A stretch of 64,000 nucleotides of DNA from Rhizobium leguminosarum (GCF_004123835.1 NZ_MZMU01000012.1:744001-808000); one strand, 5' to 3'. Shown: positions 25,554-34,118, counted from the stretch's first letter. Translations and numbers: made by a program. The notes: a model not told the origin generated them from the sequence alone.

Positions 25554-26504
25554 ATGCATAAGGTCATCTATGACACCGACCCTGGCGTCGACGACGCCAT
25601 GGCGCTTCTCTTCCTGCACCGTCATCCCGAAATCGACCTTCTCGGCATCACTACCGTCTTCGGCAATGCCTCGGTGGAGACGACGACGCGCAATGCGCTC
25701 TTCCTCAAGCGCGAATGGAATATTGCAGCTCCCGTTTCCAAGGGCGCTGGCGTCACCATCGATCACACGCGCGAGGATCGCGCATGGCCGGCCATGGTGC
25801 ACGGCGATAACGGCCTCGGCAATATCGCGGTGCCTGAGACGGTCGACGTGCCCGTCGATCCGCGCCCTGCGCATCGCTTCATCATCGACACCGTGCGCTC
25901 CCATCCGGGCGAGGTCCGTCTCGTCGCCGTCGGACGGATGACCAATCTGGCGCTGGCGCTGAAGGAAGACCCCGAGATCGCGACGCTGGTCAAGGACGTC
26001 GTTATCATGGGCGGCAATTTCTATGTGCCGGGCAATGTCTCGCCGGTCGCCGAGGCCAATATTCATGGCGATCCCGAGGCGGCCGACATCGTCATGACCG
26101 CGCCGTGGAAGGTCGTCGTCATCGGTCTCGACGTCACATCCATCACCACGATGAGCCGCAGCTATCTCGGGGGGATGGCGGCGAAGGGCGACGGGGCGGT
26201 GAAGCTGCTCGACGCGCTGTCGCAGCATTATATCGATTTCTACAGCCATTCGGTCGAGGACGGCATGATGGTACATGACAGCTGCGCCTGCGTTTACGTC
26301 GTGGCGCCCGAGCTGTTCTCGTCGATTACAGGCGCCGTGCGCGTCGTCTGCGGCGGCATCGCCGACGGCCAGACCATCGTCAAGCCGGACGGCCGGCGTT
26401 TTCCGCCGGGCGACTGGGACGGCTTGCCGAGCCAGGTCATCTGCACCGGCATCGAGTCAGAGAAGGTCATCGACCTCATCCGCGACACGCTGCTTGCGGC
26501 CTGA
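25554..26504 (+). CDS. Inosine-uridine-type nucleoside hydrolase
   Basis: This 316-residue enzyme has the calcium-binding N-terminal motif YDTDPGVDDAMAL (residues 6-18), as in all IU-nucleoside hydrolases. VIMGGNFYVPGNVSPVAEANIHGDPEAADIV near residues 150-180 contributes substrate and Ca2+ ligands. It hydrolyses N-glycosidic bonds of ribonucleosides to ribose and base. GAGGAT precedes the ATG. It sits between cobE and cobA on the same strand, which is unusual; involvement in base salvage for the lower ligand is only a speculation. Confidence 0.9.
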   Translation: MHKVIYDTDPGVDDAMALLFLHRHPEIDLLGITTVFGNASVETTTRNALFLKREWNIAAPVSKGAGVTIDHTREDRAWPAMVHGDNGLGNIAVPETVDVPVDPRPAHRFIIDTVRSHPGEVRLVAVGRMTNLALALKEDPEIATLVKDVVIMGGNFYVPGNVSPVAEANIHGDPEAADIVMTAPWKVVVIGLDVTSITTMSRSYLGGMAAKGDGAVKLLDALSQHYIDFYSHSVEDGMMVHDSCACVYVVAPELFSSITGAVRVVCGGIADGQTIVKPDGRRFPPGDWDGLPSQVICTGIESEKVIDLIRDTLLAA

Positions 26505-26512
26505 CTGCTTGG

Positions 26513-26537
26513 GAGCCGGCTGCGGCGCAGCCGGCTC
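26513..26537 (+). terminator. Strong hairpin after the nucleoside hydrolase
   Basis: GAGCCGGCTGC and GCAGCCGGCTC form an 11-bp perfect stem with a 3-base loop, 9 bp after the stop. No long T-run follows, so termination may be Rho-assisted. Confidence 0.6.
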
Positions 26538-26691
26538 TGCGACAATACAACAATAATTCATAGTGTTATTCGGATTTCCCGAGGATTTGAATCCGCTTCC
26601 TCGCAAACTGAGTCTTGATCATCTCAGCAACTTCGAGTGAGGCGCTGCTGGCGGCGTTGACCTTACCCCTTACGGGGCCTAGATCAGCGGG

Positions 26692-27531
26692 ATGATCGAT
26701 GCCGCATTCTCCCATCTTCCGGCGCTGGAGCCGGGCAGCGTCTGGCTCGTCGGCGCAGGTCCCGGCGATCCCGGGCTGTTGACGCTGCTTGCCGCCAAGG
26801 GGCTTTCCGAAGCCGACGTTATCGTCCACGATGCGCTGGTTAATGAGGAGTGCCTGGCGCTGGCGCGGCCGGAAACGCTGGTGGAATATGCCGGCAAACG
26901 CGGCGGTAAGCCTTCGGCGAAGCAGCGCGACATTTCGCTGCGGCTGGTGGAGCTGGCGCGCGCCGGCAAGCGGGTGTTGCGGCTGAAGGGCGGCGATCCC
27001 TTCGTCTTCGGCCGCGGCGGCGAGGAGGCGTTGACGCTGGTCGAACACAATATCCCCTTCCGCATCGTGCCAGGCATCACCGCCGGTATCGGAGGGCTTG
27101 CCTATGCCGGCATTCCGGTGACGCATCGCGACATCAACCATGCCGTGACCTTCCTCACCGGCCATGATTCTTCGGGCATCGTGCCCGACAGAATCAACTG
27201 GGAGGCGATCGGCCGAGGTTCGCCCGTCATCGTCATGTACATGGCGATGAAGCATATCGCGGAGATCAGCGCCCGCCTGATCGCCGCAGGCCGGCTGCCG
27301 TCCGAGCCCGTCGCCTTCGTCTGCAATGCCGCCACCGGCCGGCAGCAGGTGCTGGAGACGACGCTCGGAGAGGCGACTGAGGCTGTCGCCGCTTCAGGGC
27401 TTGAACCGCCGGCCGTCGTCGTCGTCGGCGAGGTGGTGCGGCTCAGGGCTTCACTCGATTGGCTCGGTGCGCTGGCTGGGCGGCGCTTGCTACCCGATCC
27501 GTTCCGCCAGTCAGGCAAGGTGAGGGCATGA
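26692..27531 (+). CDS. cobA: Uroporphyrinogen-III C-methyltransferase (SUMT)
   Basis: This 279-residue SAM-dependent methyltransferase makes precorrin-2, the entry to corrin and sirohaem synthesis. VWLVGAGPGDPGLLTLLA near residue 18, GDPFVFGRGGEEALTL near 103 and VPGITAGIGG near 126 are the standard SUMT motifs. It is the single-domain CobA form, without a CysG dehydrogenase/ferrochelatase module. The gene overlaps cobB by 4 bp (ATGA), beginning a tightly coupled cobA-cobB-cobC-cobD operon. Confidence 0.95.
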   Translation: MIDAAFSHLPALEPGSVWLVGAGPGDPGLLTLLAAKGLSEADVIVHDALVNEECLALARPETLVEYAGKRGGKPSAKQRDISLRLVELARAGKRVLRLKGGDPFVFGRGGEEALTLVEHNIPFRIVPGITAGIGGLAYAGIPVTHRDINHAVTFLTGHDSSGIVPDRINWEAIGRGSPVIVMYMAMKHIAEISARLIAAGRLPSEPVAFVCNAATGRQQVLETTLGEATEAVAASGLEPPAVVVVGEVVRLRASLDWLGALAGRRLLPDPFRQSGKVRA

Positions 27532-28835
27532 GCGGCCTCCTGATCGCAGCACCTTCCTCGGGCGCCGGCAAGACGACGGTGACGCTCGGGCTGCTCCGGG
27601 CGCTTCGCCGGCGCGGCATCGCGGTCGCGCCCGGCAAGGCCGGCCCTGACTATATCGATCCCGCCTTCCATGCGGCCGCAAGCGGCACGCTCTGCCTGAA
27701 TTTCGATCCCTGGGCGATGCGCGGGGAATTGATCTCGGCCAATGCCGCCCTTCACCGTTCCGGCGACCGCATCCTCGTCATCGAGGCGATGATGGGGCTT
27801 TTCGACGGGGCGGCTGACGGAAGAGGAACGGCGGCCGATCTGGCGGCCCAGCTTGGGCTTTCCGTGGTGTTGGTTGTCGATGCCTCGCGCATGTCGCAGT
27901 CGGTGGCGCCGCTGGTTACTGGTTTTGCCGGTTTCCGTGCCGATGTGCGGGTTGCCGGCGTCATCCTCAACAAGGTCGGCAGCGACCGGCACGAGGCGAT
28001 GCTGCGGCAGGCGCTCGAAGCTATCCGTATGCCTGTCATCGCCGTCATCGGCAGCGACAAAGGGCTTTCCCTGCCGGAACGTCATCTCGGGCTCGTGCAG
28101 GCCGGTGAACACGCAACGCTCGACGGTTTCATCGACCATGCGGCAGATGCCGTTTCCGAGAAATGCAATTTCGAATTCCTGTTGCGCATTGCAAGGCAGG
28201 GGCTCAACCGGCCGTCGGCCGCCAATATCGACCGCCTGATGCCGATCGGCGCCCGCATCGCCGTGGCGCGCGATGTCGCCTTTGCCTTTTCCTACGAGCA
28301 TATGCTGCTCGGCTGGCGCCGCCGGGGTGCTGCGATCTCCTTCTTCTCACCGCTCGCCGACGAGCCGCCAGCTGCCGATGCCGATGCGATCTATCTGCCT
28401 GGCGGTTATCCCGAGCTGCATGCCGGACGGCTCGCAGAGGCGCAGAATTTCCGCGCCGGCATGCTCGACGCGGCGGCGCGCGACATCAGGATCTACGGCG
28501 AGTGCGGCGGCTACATGGTGCTCGGCGACGGGTTGATCGATGCGGAGGGCAAGCGTCATCAGATGCTCGGCCTGCTGCCCGTCGTCACCAGCTATGCCAA
28601 GCGGAAACGCCATCTCGGCTATCGCCGTGTTGTGCCGCTCGACGGTGCCTTCTTCGCGCGAATGATGACGGCCCATGAGTTCCACTATTCCACCGTCGTC
28701 TCCGAGGGCGAGGGCAAGCGGCTTTTTCAGGTGCAGGATGCGCTCGGAACCGATCTGGGTGCCGCCGGTCTCAGGCGCGACCAGGTGGCAGGCTCCTACA
28801 TGCATCTGATCGATCTTGCCGGAGTTGCAGGATGA
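27528..28835 (+). CDS. cobB: Hydrogenobyrinic acid a,c-diamide synthase
   Basis: This 435-residue enzyme amidates the a and c side chains of hydrogenobyrinic acid with glutamine and ATP. The P-loop is APSSGAGKTTVTLGLLR at residues 7-23. The C-terminal class I amidotransferase-like domain shows YLPGGYPELHAGRLAEA and YGECGGYMVLG with the catalytic Cys. The ATG overlaps the cobA stop codon, and the 3' end overlaps cobC by 4 bp. An in-frame ATG further upstream lies inside cobA and lacks family support. Confidence 0.95.
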   Translation: MSGLLIAAPSSGAGKTTVTLGLLRALRRRGIAVAPGKAGPDYIDPAFHAAASGTLCLNFDPWAMRGELISANAALHRSGDRILVIEAMMGLFDGAADGRGTAADLAAQLGLSVVLVVDASRMSQSVAPLVTGFAGFRADVRVAGVILNKVGSDRHEAMLRQALEAIRMPVIAVIGSDKGLSLPERHLGLVQAGEHATLDGFIDHAADAVSEKCNFEFLLRIARQGLNRPSAANIDRLMPIGARIAVARDVAFAFSYEHMLLGWRRRGAAISFFSPLADEPPAADADAIYLPGGYPELHAGRLAEAQNFRAGMLDAAARDIRIYGECGGYMVLGDGLIDAEGKRHQMLGLLPVVTSYAKRKRHLGYRRVVPLDGAFFARMMTAHEFHYSTVVSEGEGKRLFQVQDALGTDLGAAGLRRDQVAGSYMHLIDLAGVAG

Positions 28836-29875
28836 GCGCACCGATCGTCCACGGCGGCGGCATCACCGCGGCTGCCGTTGCCTTCGGCGGCAGGGCGGAC
28901 GACTGGCTCGACCTTTCCACCGGCATCAATCCGTGCCCTGTCGTACTACCTGACATTCCGGCAAAAGCCTGGCATCGCCTGCCGGACCGGCATCTTTTTG
29001 ATGAGGCAAGGCGTGCAGCACGCGACTACTATGGCACCGGCGAGATCCTGCCGCTGCCGGTGCCAGGCACACAATCGGTGATCCAGCTTCTGCCGCGCCT
29101 CGTCGAGGCGGGCAGGCTGGTTGGCGTCATGGACAACAGGCTTGCCGTGACGGACAACAGGGTTGCCGTGGTAACGCCGACCTATGGCGAGTATGCGCGC
29201 GCCTTCGCCTCGGCCGGTTTTGCCGTCGATGCGGTTAACGATATTGCCGTGATCGGAGCCGGGCATCGGCTGGCTGTCGTCGTCAATCCGAACAATCCTG
29301 ACGGGCTAGTATCGCCGCCCGAAACACTGATTGCCCTGCACGACAGGATGAAGGCAGCGGCCGGACTTCTCGTCGTCGACGAAGCCTTCGGCGATACCGA
29401 TCCGACGCTCAGCCTTGCATCCCGTGCGCCGCAGCTTTCCAATCTGGTGATTTTTCGCTCCTTCGGCAAATTCTTCGGGCTTGCCGGCCTGCGGCTCGGT
29501 TTTGCGATTGCCCGCAGCGATATTCTCGCACGTTTTGAAGACTGGCTCGGCCCCTGGGCGGTTTCCGGCCCGGCTCTTTCGATTGCAGGTTCGCTGCTGC
29601 GCTCGGATGTTTCTCCGATTCGCGACCGCATCAATGAACGCTGCGCCGGCCTGCATGCGGTGCTGAAAGGCGCCGGGTTGCAGATTTCAGGAGGGACGGC
29701 GCTCTTCACCCTTGTCGCCGATGCGAGAGCCGGCGACATTTACACGCATCTCTGCCGCCATCATATTCTCGTCCGCAAGTTCGACTATGCGCCGGATTGG
29801 CTGCGTTTCGGGCTGACGCCCGATCCGGCGGCAGACAGGCGGCTTGGCGAAGCCCTTCAGAGATTTGAGCGATGA
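28832..29875 (+). CDS. cobC: CobC, PLP-dependent threonine-phosphate decarboxylase-type enzyme
   Basis: This 347-residue class I/II aminotransferase-fold protein is homologous to Salmonella CobD, which makes (R)-1-amino-2-propanol phosphate. HGGGITAAAVAFGG and WLDLSTGINPCP open the protein, VVNPNNPDG is the substrate-phosphate motif, and SFGKFFGLAGLRLGF holds the PLP-binding Lys. It supplies the aminopropanol arm used by CobD. It is coupled by 4-bp ATGA overlaps to both cobB and cobD. Confidence 0.93.
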   Translation: MSAPIVHGGGITAAAVAFGGRADDWLDLSTGINPCPVVLPDIPAKAWHRLPDRHLFDEARRAARDYYGTGEILPLPVPGTQSVIQLLPRLVEAGRLVGVMDNRLAVTDNRVAVVTPTYGEYARAFASAGFAVDAVNDIAVIGAGHRLAVVVNPNNPDGLVSPPETLIALHDRMKAAAGLLVVDEAFGDTDPTLSLASRAPQLSNLVIFRSFGKFFGLAGLRLGFAIARSDILARFEDWLGPWAVSGPALSIAGSLLRSDVSPIRDRINERCAGLHAVLKGAGLQISGGTALFTLVADARAGDIYTHLCRHHILVRKFDYAPDWLRFGLTPDPAADRRLGEALQRFER

Positions 29876-30852
29876 CGATCGACGAAAACCTTCTCGTACT
29901 GCTTCTGGCGCTACTACTCGACCGGATCGCCGGCGATCCGCAATGGCTGTGGTCGCGGATGCCGCATCCCGTTGTCATGTTCGGCGCGGCGATCTCCTAT
30001 GCCGACCGGCAGCTCAACCCGGCAAGCCTCACGGGCTCGCAACGTCGAACGAACGGCGTCGCCGCCATCCTGACGCTGCTTCTTTTGGCGGTGGCCGCCG
30101 GCTTCGTGTTCAACCGGTTCTTCGCGCTGTTCGGCCTTGTCGGCATCTTGCTGGAAACCGGGCTGGTGGCGATCTTCCTGGCGCAGAAAAGCCTTGCCGA
30201 TCACGTTGCGGCCGTGGCCGTCGCCTTACGCGACGAGGGGCTTGCCGGCGGGCGGACCGCAGTTTCCCGCATCGTCGGACGCGATCCCGAGACACTGGAC
30301 GAGCCGGCCGTCTGCCGCGCGGCGATTGAGAGCCTTGCCGAGAATTTCTCCGACGGCGTTGTGGCGCCGGCGCTTTGGTATACCGTCTTCGGCCTGCCGG
30401 GGCTCTTCGCCTACAAGATGCTGAACACGGCGGATTCGATGATCGGCCATAAGTCGGATAAATACATCGACTTCGGCTGGGCGGCCGCCCGCCTCGACGA
30501 TGTCGCCAACTGGCCGGCCGCCCGCCTCTCCATCCTGCTGATTGCCGCCGGCGCCTGGATCCGGCGGGGCACAAGCGCCGGCCGTGAGGCGATCCGCGTG
30601 GCGATGCGCGACGGGGCTCTGCACCGTTCGCCGAACTCCGGCAGACCGGAGGCAGCCATGGCAGGTGCGCTGAACGTTCAGCTCGCCGGACCGCGCATCT
30701 ATGGCGGTGTCATCGTGCGTGAACCGATGATCAACGACGCCGGCCGCGACGTGGCGACGTCAGGTGACATCGAGGATGGCGTATCGGTATTCTATGCCAG
30801 CTGCATGGTGCTCGCCGGTGTTACGTTCGGGCTATTTTTGTGTTTTCTGTAG
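29872..30852 (+). CDS. cobD: Adenosylcobinamide-phosphate synthase subunit CobD (CbiB-type)
   Basis: This 326-residue integral membrane protein has several hydrophobic helices (LLVLLLALLLDRIAGDPQWLW; AAILTLLLLAVAAGFVF). It contains the CbiB family motifs SLAENFSDGVVAPALWY and NTADSMIGHKSDKYIDFGWAAARLDD. It joins the aminopropanol group to adenosylcobyric acid. It is the last gene of the cobABCD run and is followed by a palindrome-flanked repeat unit. Confidence 0.94.
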   Translation: MTIDENLLVLLLALLLDRIAGDPQWLWSRMPHPVVMFGAAISYADRQLNPASLTGSQRRTNGVAAILTLLLLAVAAGFVFNRFFALFGLVGILLETGLVAIFLAQKSLADHVAAVAVALRDEGLAGGRTAVSRIVGRDPETLDEPAVCRAAIESLAENFSDGVVAPALWYTVFGLPGLFAYKMLNTADSMIGHKSDKYIDFGWAAARLDDVANWPAARLSILLIAAGAWIRRGTSAGREAIRVAMRDGALHRSPNSGRPEAAMAGALNVQLAGPRIYGGVIVREPMINDAGRDVATSGDIEDGVSVFYASCMVLAGVTFGLFLCFL

Positions 30853-30890
30853 TTTGATCCATGAGGCGGGATGTGGGGTTGTGCCGTGCG

Positions 30891-31066
30891 GCTACCCCCT
30901 CTGCCCTGCCGGGGATCTCCCCCACAAGGAGGAGATCGACAGGAGGTTGGATCGTCGGTCACTTTCTGCCGGCAGAGAATGGCAAAGCCGTCGTTGTTTG
31001 GGGAAACCGCTGCGCCCATCCAATCCCCCCTGTGGGGGAGATGCCCGGCAGGGCAGAGGGGGTGCG
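30891..31066 (+). repeat. Third copy of the palindrome-flanked element (intergenic)
   Basis: Arms CCCCCTCTGCCCTGCCGGGG... and ...CCCGGCAGGGCAGAGGGGGT enclose an interior with GTTGTTTGGGGAAACCGCT, matching the interior of the first cobN copy in the same orientation. It lies about 40 bp after cobD and fills most of the gap to the zinc-ribbon gene. Confidence 0.8.
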
Positions 31067-31155
31067 ACACAGCACACCCACGCCGCCGGTAGACAGCCCT
31101 CACTCAAACGTTTATGCGAAACGCCTCATAACCCTACCAGACCGGAAACACAGCG

Positions 31156-31356
31156 ATGACAGTTCAGGTTGAATTACCGTGCCCGAAGTGCAAGAGCACC
31201 AAGATGAAGTTCGAGCGGCCCGAGATCCGGGAGACCGACATCATCACCTGTGCCGCCTGCGGCCATAATCTCGGCACCATGGCCTCGATCCGCGAGAAGA
31301 TGAACAAGGCCTACCAGCAGCTCAATCAAGCTGGGGCGAAGCGCAAGCTTCAGTAA
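31156..31356 (+). CDS. Small zinc-ribbon protein
   Basis: This 66-residue protein has paired Cys motifs: CPKC at residues 9-12 and CAAC at 32-35, predicted to bind one zinc. The tail is helical and basic (REKMNKAYQQLNQAGAKRKL). No enzyme domain is present. Such free zinc ribbons are often nucleic-acid or protein-binding adaptors, but nothing here indicates a partner. The ATG follows ACAGCG, a weak ribosome site. Confidence 0.7.
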   Translation: MTVQVELPCPKCKSTKMKFERPEIRETDIITCAACGHNLGTMASIREKMNKAYQQLNQAGAKRKLQ

Positions 31357-31495
31357 GCCTGCGGCGCACCCGCTTGCTGCCATGCGCCGTTAGAATTGTG
31401 ATTACCATTCGGATTAAAGCAATATAATAAGTATTGCCGTAGTCTCTCTTTCGTGGGGGCGCAATTAAACTGCGCCAAGGCGATAAGAGGGTATC

Positions 31496-31924
31496 ATGAA
31501 GACGATTTTGGCGGCTGCGGCCGCAAGTTTATTGCTGCAGTTTTCTCCCGTTGCCGCTCAGGCAGCAACGCTGGTCGCCAATATCAGCATCGGCAAGCAG
31601 ACAATGACTGTTTCCGAGAACGGCTTCGTCAAGTATCGCTGGAAAGTTTCGACCGCGCGCAACGGCTATGTCACGCCGACCGGTTCGTGGCGCGCCAAGT
31701 GGCTGTCGCGCGATCACCGCTCCAGGAAATACGACAATGCGCCGATGCCGTACGCCGTGTTCTTCAACGGCGGTTATGCCGTTCACGCCACCTTCGACCT
31801 GAAGCGCCTGGGCCGGCCGGCCTCGCATGGCTGTGTTCGCCTGCATCCCGACAATGCCGCGCAGTTCTTCTCGCTGACGCGGCAGGCCGGCCTTGCCAAT
31901 ACCCGCGTGGTCATCACGCGCTGA
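31496..31924 (+). CDS. Small periplasmic L,D-transpeptidase (YkuD domain)
   Basis: This 142-residue protein has a signal peptide (MKTILAAAAASLLLQFSPVAAQA) and a compact YkuD domain. The catalytic motif is H97...S110-H111-G112-C113-VRL with C113 as nucleophile. The family makes 3-3 crosslinks in peptidoglycan or attaches proteins to it. The enzyme is short, with no binding module, as in many rhizobial paralogues. A GAGGGTATC ribosome site precedes the ATG. Its 3' end lies in a short TGATC-rich repeat shared with the convergent fnrN end. Confidence 0.88.
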   Translation: MKTILAAAAASLLLQFSPVAAQAATLVANISIGKQTMTVSENGFVKYRWKVSTARNGYVTPTGSWRAKWLSRDHRSRKYDNAPMPYAVFFNGGYAVHATFDLKRLGRPASHGCVRLHPDNAAQFFSLTRQAGLANTRVVITR

Positions 31925-32013
31925 TCTCGGATCAGCAAATCGACAGCTGATCCCTTTTATGCGCTGATCTCAGATCAGCGCCTGACCCGAAATCGGCAGC
32001 TGATCCCAGTTTA
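31919..32013. repeat. Tandem TGATC-rich repeat between convergent gene ends
   Basis: CGCTGATCTC(A/G)GATCAGC followed by CAGCTGATCCC occurs twice (from 31919 and 31962), and a third CGCTGATC begins at 32014. The repeats include the stop codon of the transpeptidase and abut that of fnrN. The palindromes may act as a two-way terminator. Confidence 0.6.
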
Positions 32014-32725
32014 CGCGCTGATCATCCGCTCCAGCTCATCCATGTCGGGAACGATGATATGTCGGAAGTTCTCGATGCGAATGACGCCGCTCTTGCGCAG
32101 CCTGGTCATTTGACGGCTGACGGTTTCGATCGTCAGCCCGAGGAAATCGGCGATCTCGGCGCGGGATAGCGGCAGGTCGAAGGCGGTGCTCGTGGCCGTT
32201 TGCGTTTCGGCGTGGGTGGCGATGAGGTGGAGCAGGCTTGCGACCTTCTCTTCGGCGGTGCGCCGGCCGAGCGTCAGCATCCATTCGCGCGCGGCATCTA
32301 GCTCCTTCAGCGCCTGATTGTGCAGGCTGCGCTGCAGTTCCGGTGTCTCCGATATCATGCGGTCGAGCAGGTTACGGGGGAAGACGCAGATCGGTCGCAG
32401 CCTCGGCTGACAGCGTGCTTTCGCGCACGAAGGGCCTGCCGACGAAATCGGGAGCGAATTGCAGGCCGACGATCTGCTGGCGCCCGTCCGGCATCACCTT
32501 GCAGAGCTTTACCACCCCGCGCATGATGTTCGAATAGAAAGAGCTTTCCGAGCCTTGAGCGATGATCTCACTGCCGGCATCGACCTTGCGGCGCAGCGAG
32601 TGGCGGCCGAGTTCGCGGAGCTGGCTGCTCGACAGCGCGCCGCAGACGACGCCGTGCCGCGCCTGGCAGGAACGGCAGGCGCCGAGAGTGCCGGCCTCGG
32701 GAACCTCACTGCGTGGGACGTCCAT
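32011..32725 (-). pseudogene. fnrN: FnrN-type CRP/FNR regulator with internal frameshift
   Basis: The 5' frame gives 117 residues with the FnrN cluster pattern C17-x2-C20-x7-C28 and the start of the cyclic-nucleotide-like sensor (EIIAQGSESSFYSNIMRGVVKL), then ends at DLRLPP-stop. From 32358 another frame continues with RMISETPELQRSLHNQALKEL and a full HTH (LPLSRAEIADFLGLTIETVSRQMTRL). Between them, reading the second frame back gives ICVFPRNLLDRMIS, which would contain the fourth iron-sulfur cysteine. One frame change thus separates sensor and DNA-binding parts. It may be a real mutation or a sequencing error. AGGGATCAGGAC precedes the chosen ATG. Confidence 0.85.
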
Positions 32726-32835
32726 GTCCTGATCCCTTCGAAATCCGCGTGTGCCGGTGTGGCTGCGCATGCCAGGCCCCTCGACGATTACGCCGCGATT
32801 GCGGGTTCGGCGATCCCGATTTCTTCCAGGGCGGC

Positions 32836-32849
32836 TTGATGATTATCAA
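32836..32849. promoter_or_regulatory. FNR/FixK-type anaerobox (proximal)
   Basis: TTGATGATTATCAA is a perfect TTGAT-N4-ATCAA site about 110 bp upstream of the fnrN start. Rhizobial fnrN promoters are known to use two anaeroboxes for auto-activation and auto-repression. Confidence 0.85.
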
Positions 32850-32867
32850 TTTCGCCGGGATTGCGAT

Positions 32868-32881
32868 TTGATCCAGATCAA
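32868..32881. promoter_or_regulatory. FNR/FixK-type anaerobox (distal)
   Basis: TTGATCCAGATCAA is a second perfect TTGAT-N4-ATCAA site, 32 bp from the first (about three helical turns, same face). Confidence 0.87.
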
Positions 32882-33152
32882 AGTTTCCGTGCCCGGCTGT
32901 TGTTGGAAGCGCCTGCGTCGACACGAGGCCGTCCGCGGGGTTGATTCGGATGGCTTCTTCGCCCCGCCGACAGGGCGGGCTTTCTAAAGCGGCATCGCCT
33001 CGCGCCCTGGGTGACGGCAAAGGCCGGCATTCCATTGCTGTTTAGGCAACACCCAGCCGGCAAATTGCCGCAACGCCGGGACGAAAGCATTGGCTTTTGA
33101 AATGGATTTGCCTATGAGGGGGTTTAAATCGTCATTTCATGAGGTACAGCGC

Positions 33153-33431
33153 GTGACCGCTACATTCGATAAAGTTGCCGACATTATTGCAGAAACCAGC
33201 GAGATCGACCGCGCGACGATCACGCCGGAGAGCCATACGATCGACGACCTCGGTATCGACAGCCTCGATTTCCTCGACATCGTCTTTGCGATCGACAAGG
33301 AATTCGGCATCAAGATCCCGCTCGAAAAGTGGACGCAGGAAGTCAACGAAGGCAAGGTTTCCACCGAAGAATACTTCGTGCTGAAGAACCTCTGCGCCAA
33401 GATCGATGAGCTCAAAGCAGCCAAGGCCTGA
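33153..33431 (+). CDS. acpXL: Very-long-chain acyl carrier protein AcpXL
   Basis: The GTG start gives exactly the 92 residues of rhizobial AcpXL. The phosphopantetheine attachment site is S37 in [12 protein letters not shown]. AcpXL carries the growing 27-hydroxyoctacosanoate chain destined for lipid A. An upstream ATG in frame would add 21 unsupported residues. It is followed by a hairpin repeat and then the fabZXL-lpxXL genes, which act on its acyl chain. Confidence 0.95.
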
Positions 33432-33500
33432 GCGATATAACAGTCTTTTTTGAACGCCCTGCCGCCCTGAATATGGCGGCCGGGCGGTTTCGTTCCTAAC

Positions 33501-33591
33501 TAGTGCGTGCCTCCCAAAAGTGCGCAGCGGTTTTGGGACAACGGCATGCATAAAAACAAAGACCTAAAGTGCGAACCAGACGCGTTTTAGG
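33501..33591 (+). repeat. Interspersed hairpin repeat, copy B
   Basis: The stem TCCCAAAA/TTTTGGGA surrounds the loop GTGCGCAGCGG; then comes AAACAAAGACCTAAAG and a terminal CCTAAA...TTTAGG pair. It lies between acpXL and fabZXL and may attenuate or stabilise the operon transcript. Confidence 0.75.
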
Positions 33592-33635
33592 CGTCACCGG
33601 CGGGCGGATCTGGCCTGTCGGGCCGGAGGATCCGA

Positions 33636-34118
33636 ATGCTGCTGGAATATTTCCAGATGATTGACCGCGTCGAAGCGGTGGACCTGAAGAAGGGCACACT
33701 TAAGGCGCGATCCGTCGTGCCGGCGAAGAGCCCCGTCTTCGAGGGTCATTTTCCCGGCATGCCGCTCGTTCCCGGCGTGCTCCTGATCGAGACCATGGCC
33801 CAGGCCTCCGGCATGCTGGTGCTTGCTGTCACCAATTTTGCCGCCATGCCCTTCCTGATGACCGTCGACGGCGCCAAGATGCGCACCTTCGTCGAACCGG
33901 AAGCCGTGCTCGACATCGAGGCGGTGCTCGAGCATGACGGTTCGGGTTTCGCGGTCACCAAGGCTAAGATCACTAGCGGCGGCAAGAAGGTCTGCGATGC
34001 GCAGCTGAAACTGCGCACCATGCCGTTTTCCGAGGTGCCGCTCGGCGATATCGTGAAGAAACGTGCCGGCGAGATCGGGCTTCTCGAAGCGATCGCGGCG
34101 CAGGGAGTGATTGGATGA
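33636..34118 (+). CDS. fabZXL: 3-hydroxyacyl-ACP dehydratase for very-long-chain synthesis
   Basis: This 160-residue hot-dog-fold FabZ/FabA-type dehydratase has the catalytic His in GHFPGMPLVPGVL (H38) and a Glu in LIETMAQASG (E52). It should dehydrate 3-hydroxyacyl-AcpXL in elongation toward C28. GGAGGATCCGA precedes the ATG. The stop overlaps the next gene by 4 bp. The placement matches the known rhizobial acpXL cluster order. Confidence 0.92.
   Translation: MLLEYFQMIDRVEAVDLKKGTLKARSVVPAKSPVFEGHFPGMPLVPGVLLIETMAQASGMLVLAVTNFAAMPFLMTVDGAKMRTFVEPEAVLDIEAVLEHDGSGFAVTKAKITSGGKKVCDAQLKLRTMPFSEVPLGDIVKKRAGEIGLLEAIAAQGVIG

Noticed and set aside
26566..26691. Minus-strand tail EVAEMIKTQFARKRIQILGK before cobA
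   Set aside because: It reads like a possible gene end, but the rest of that frame is antisense to cobA and I could not match the tail to a family.
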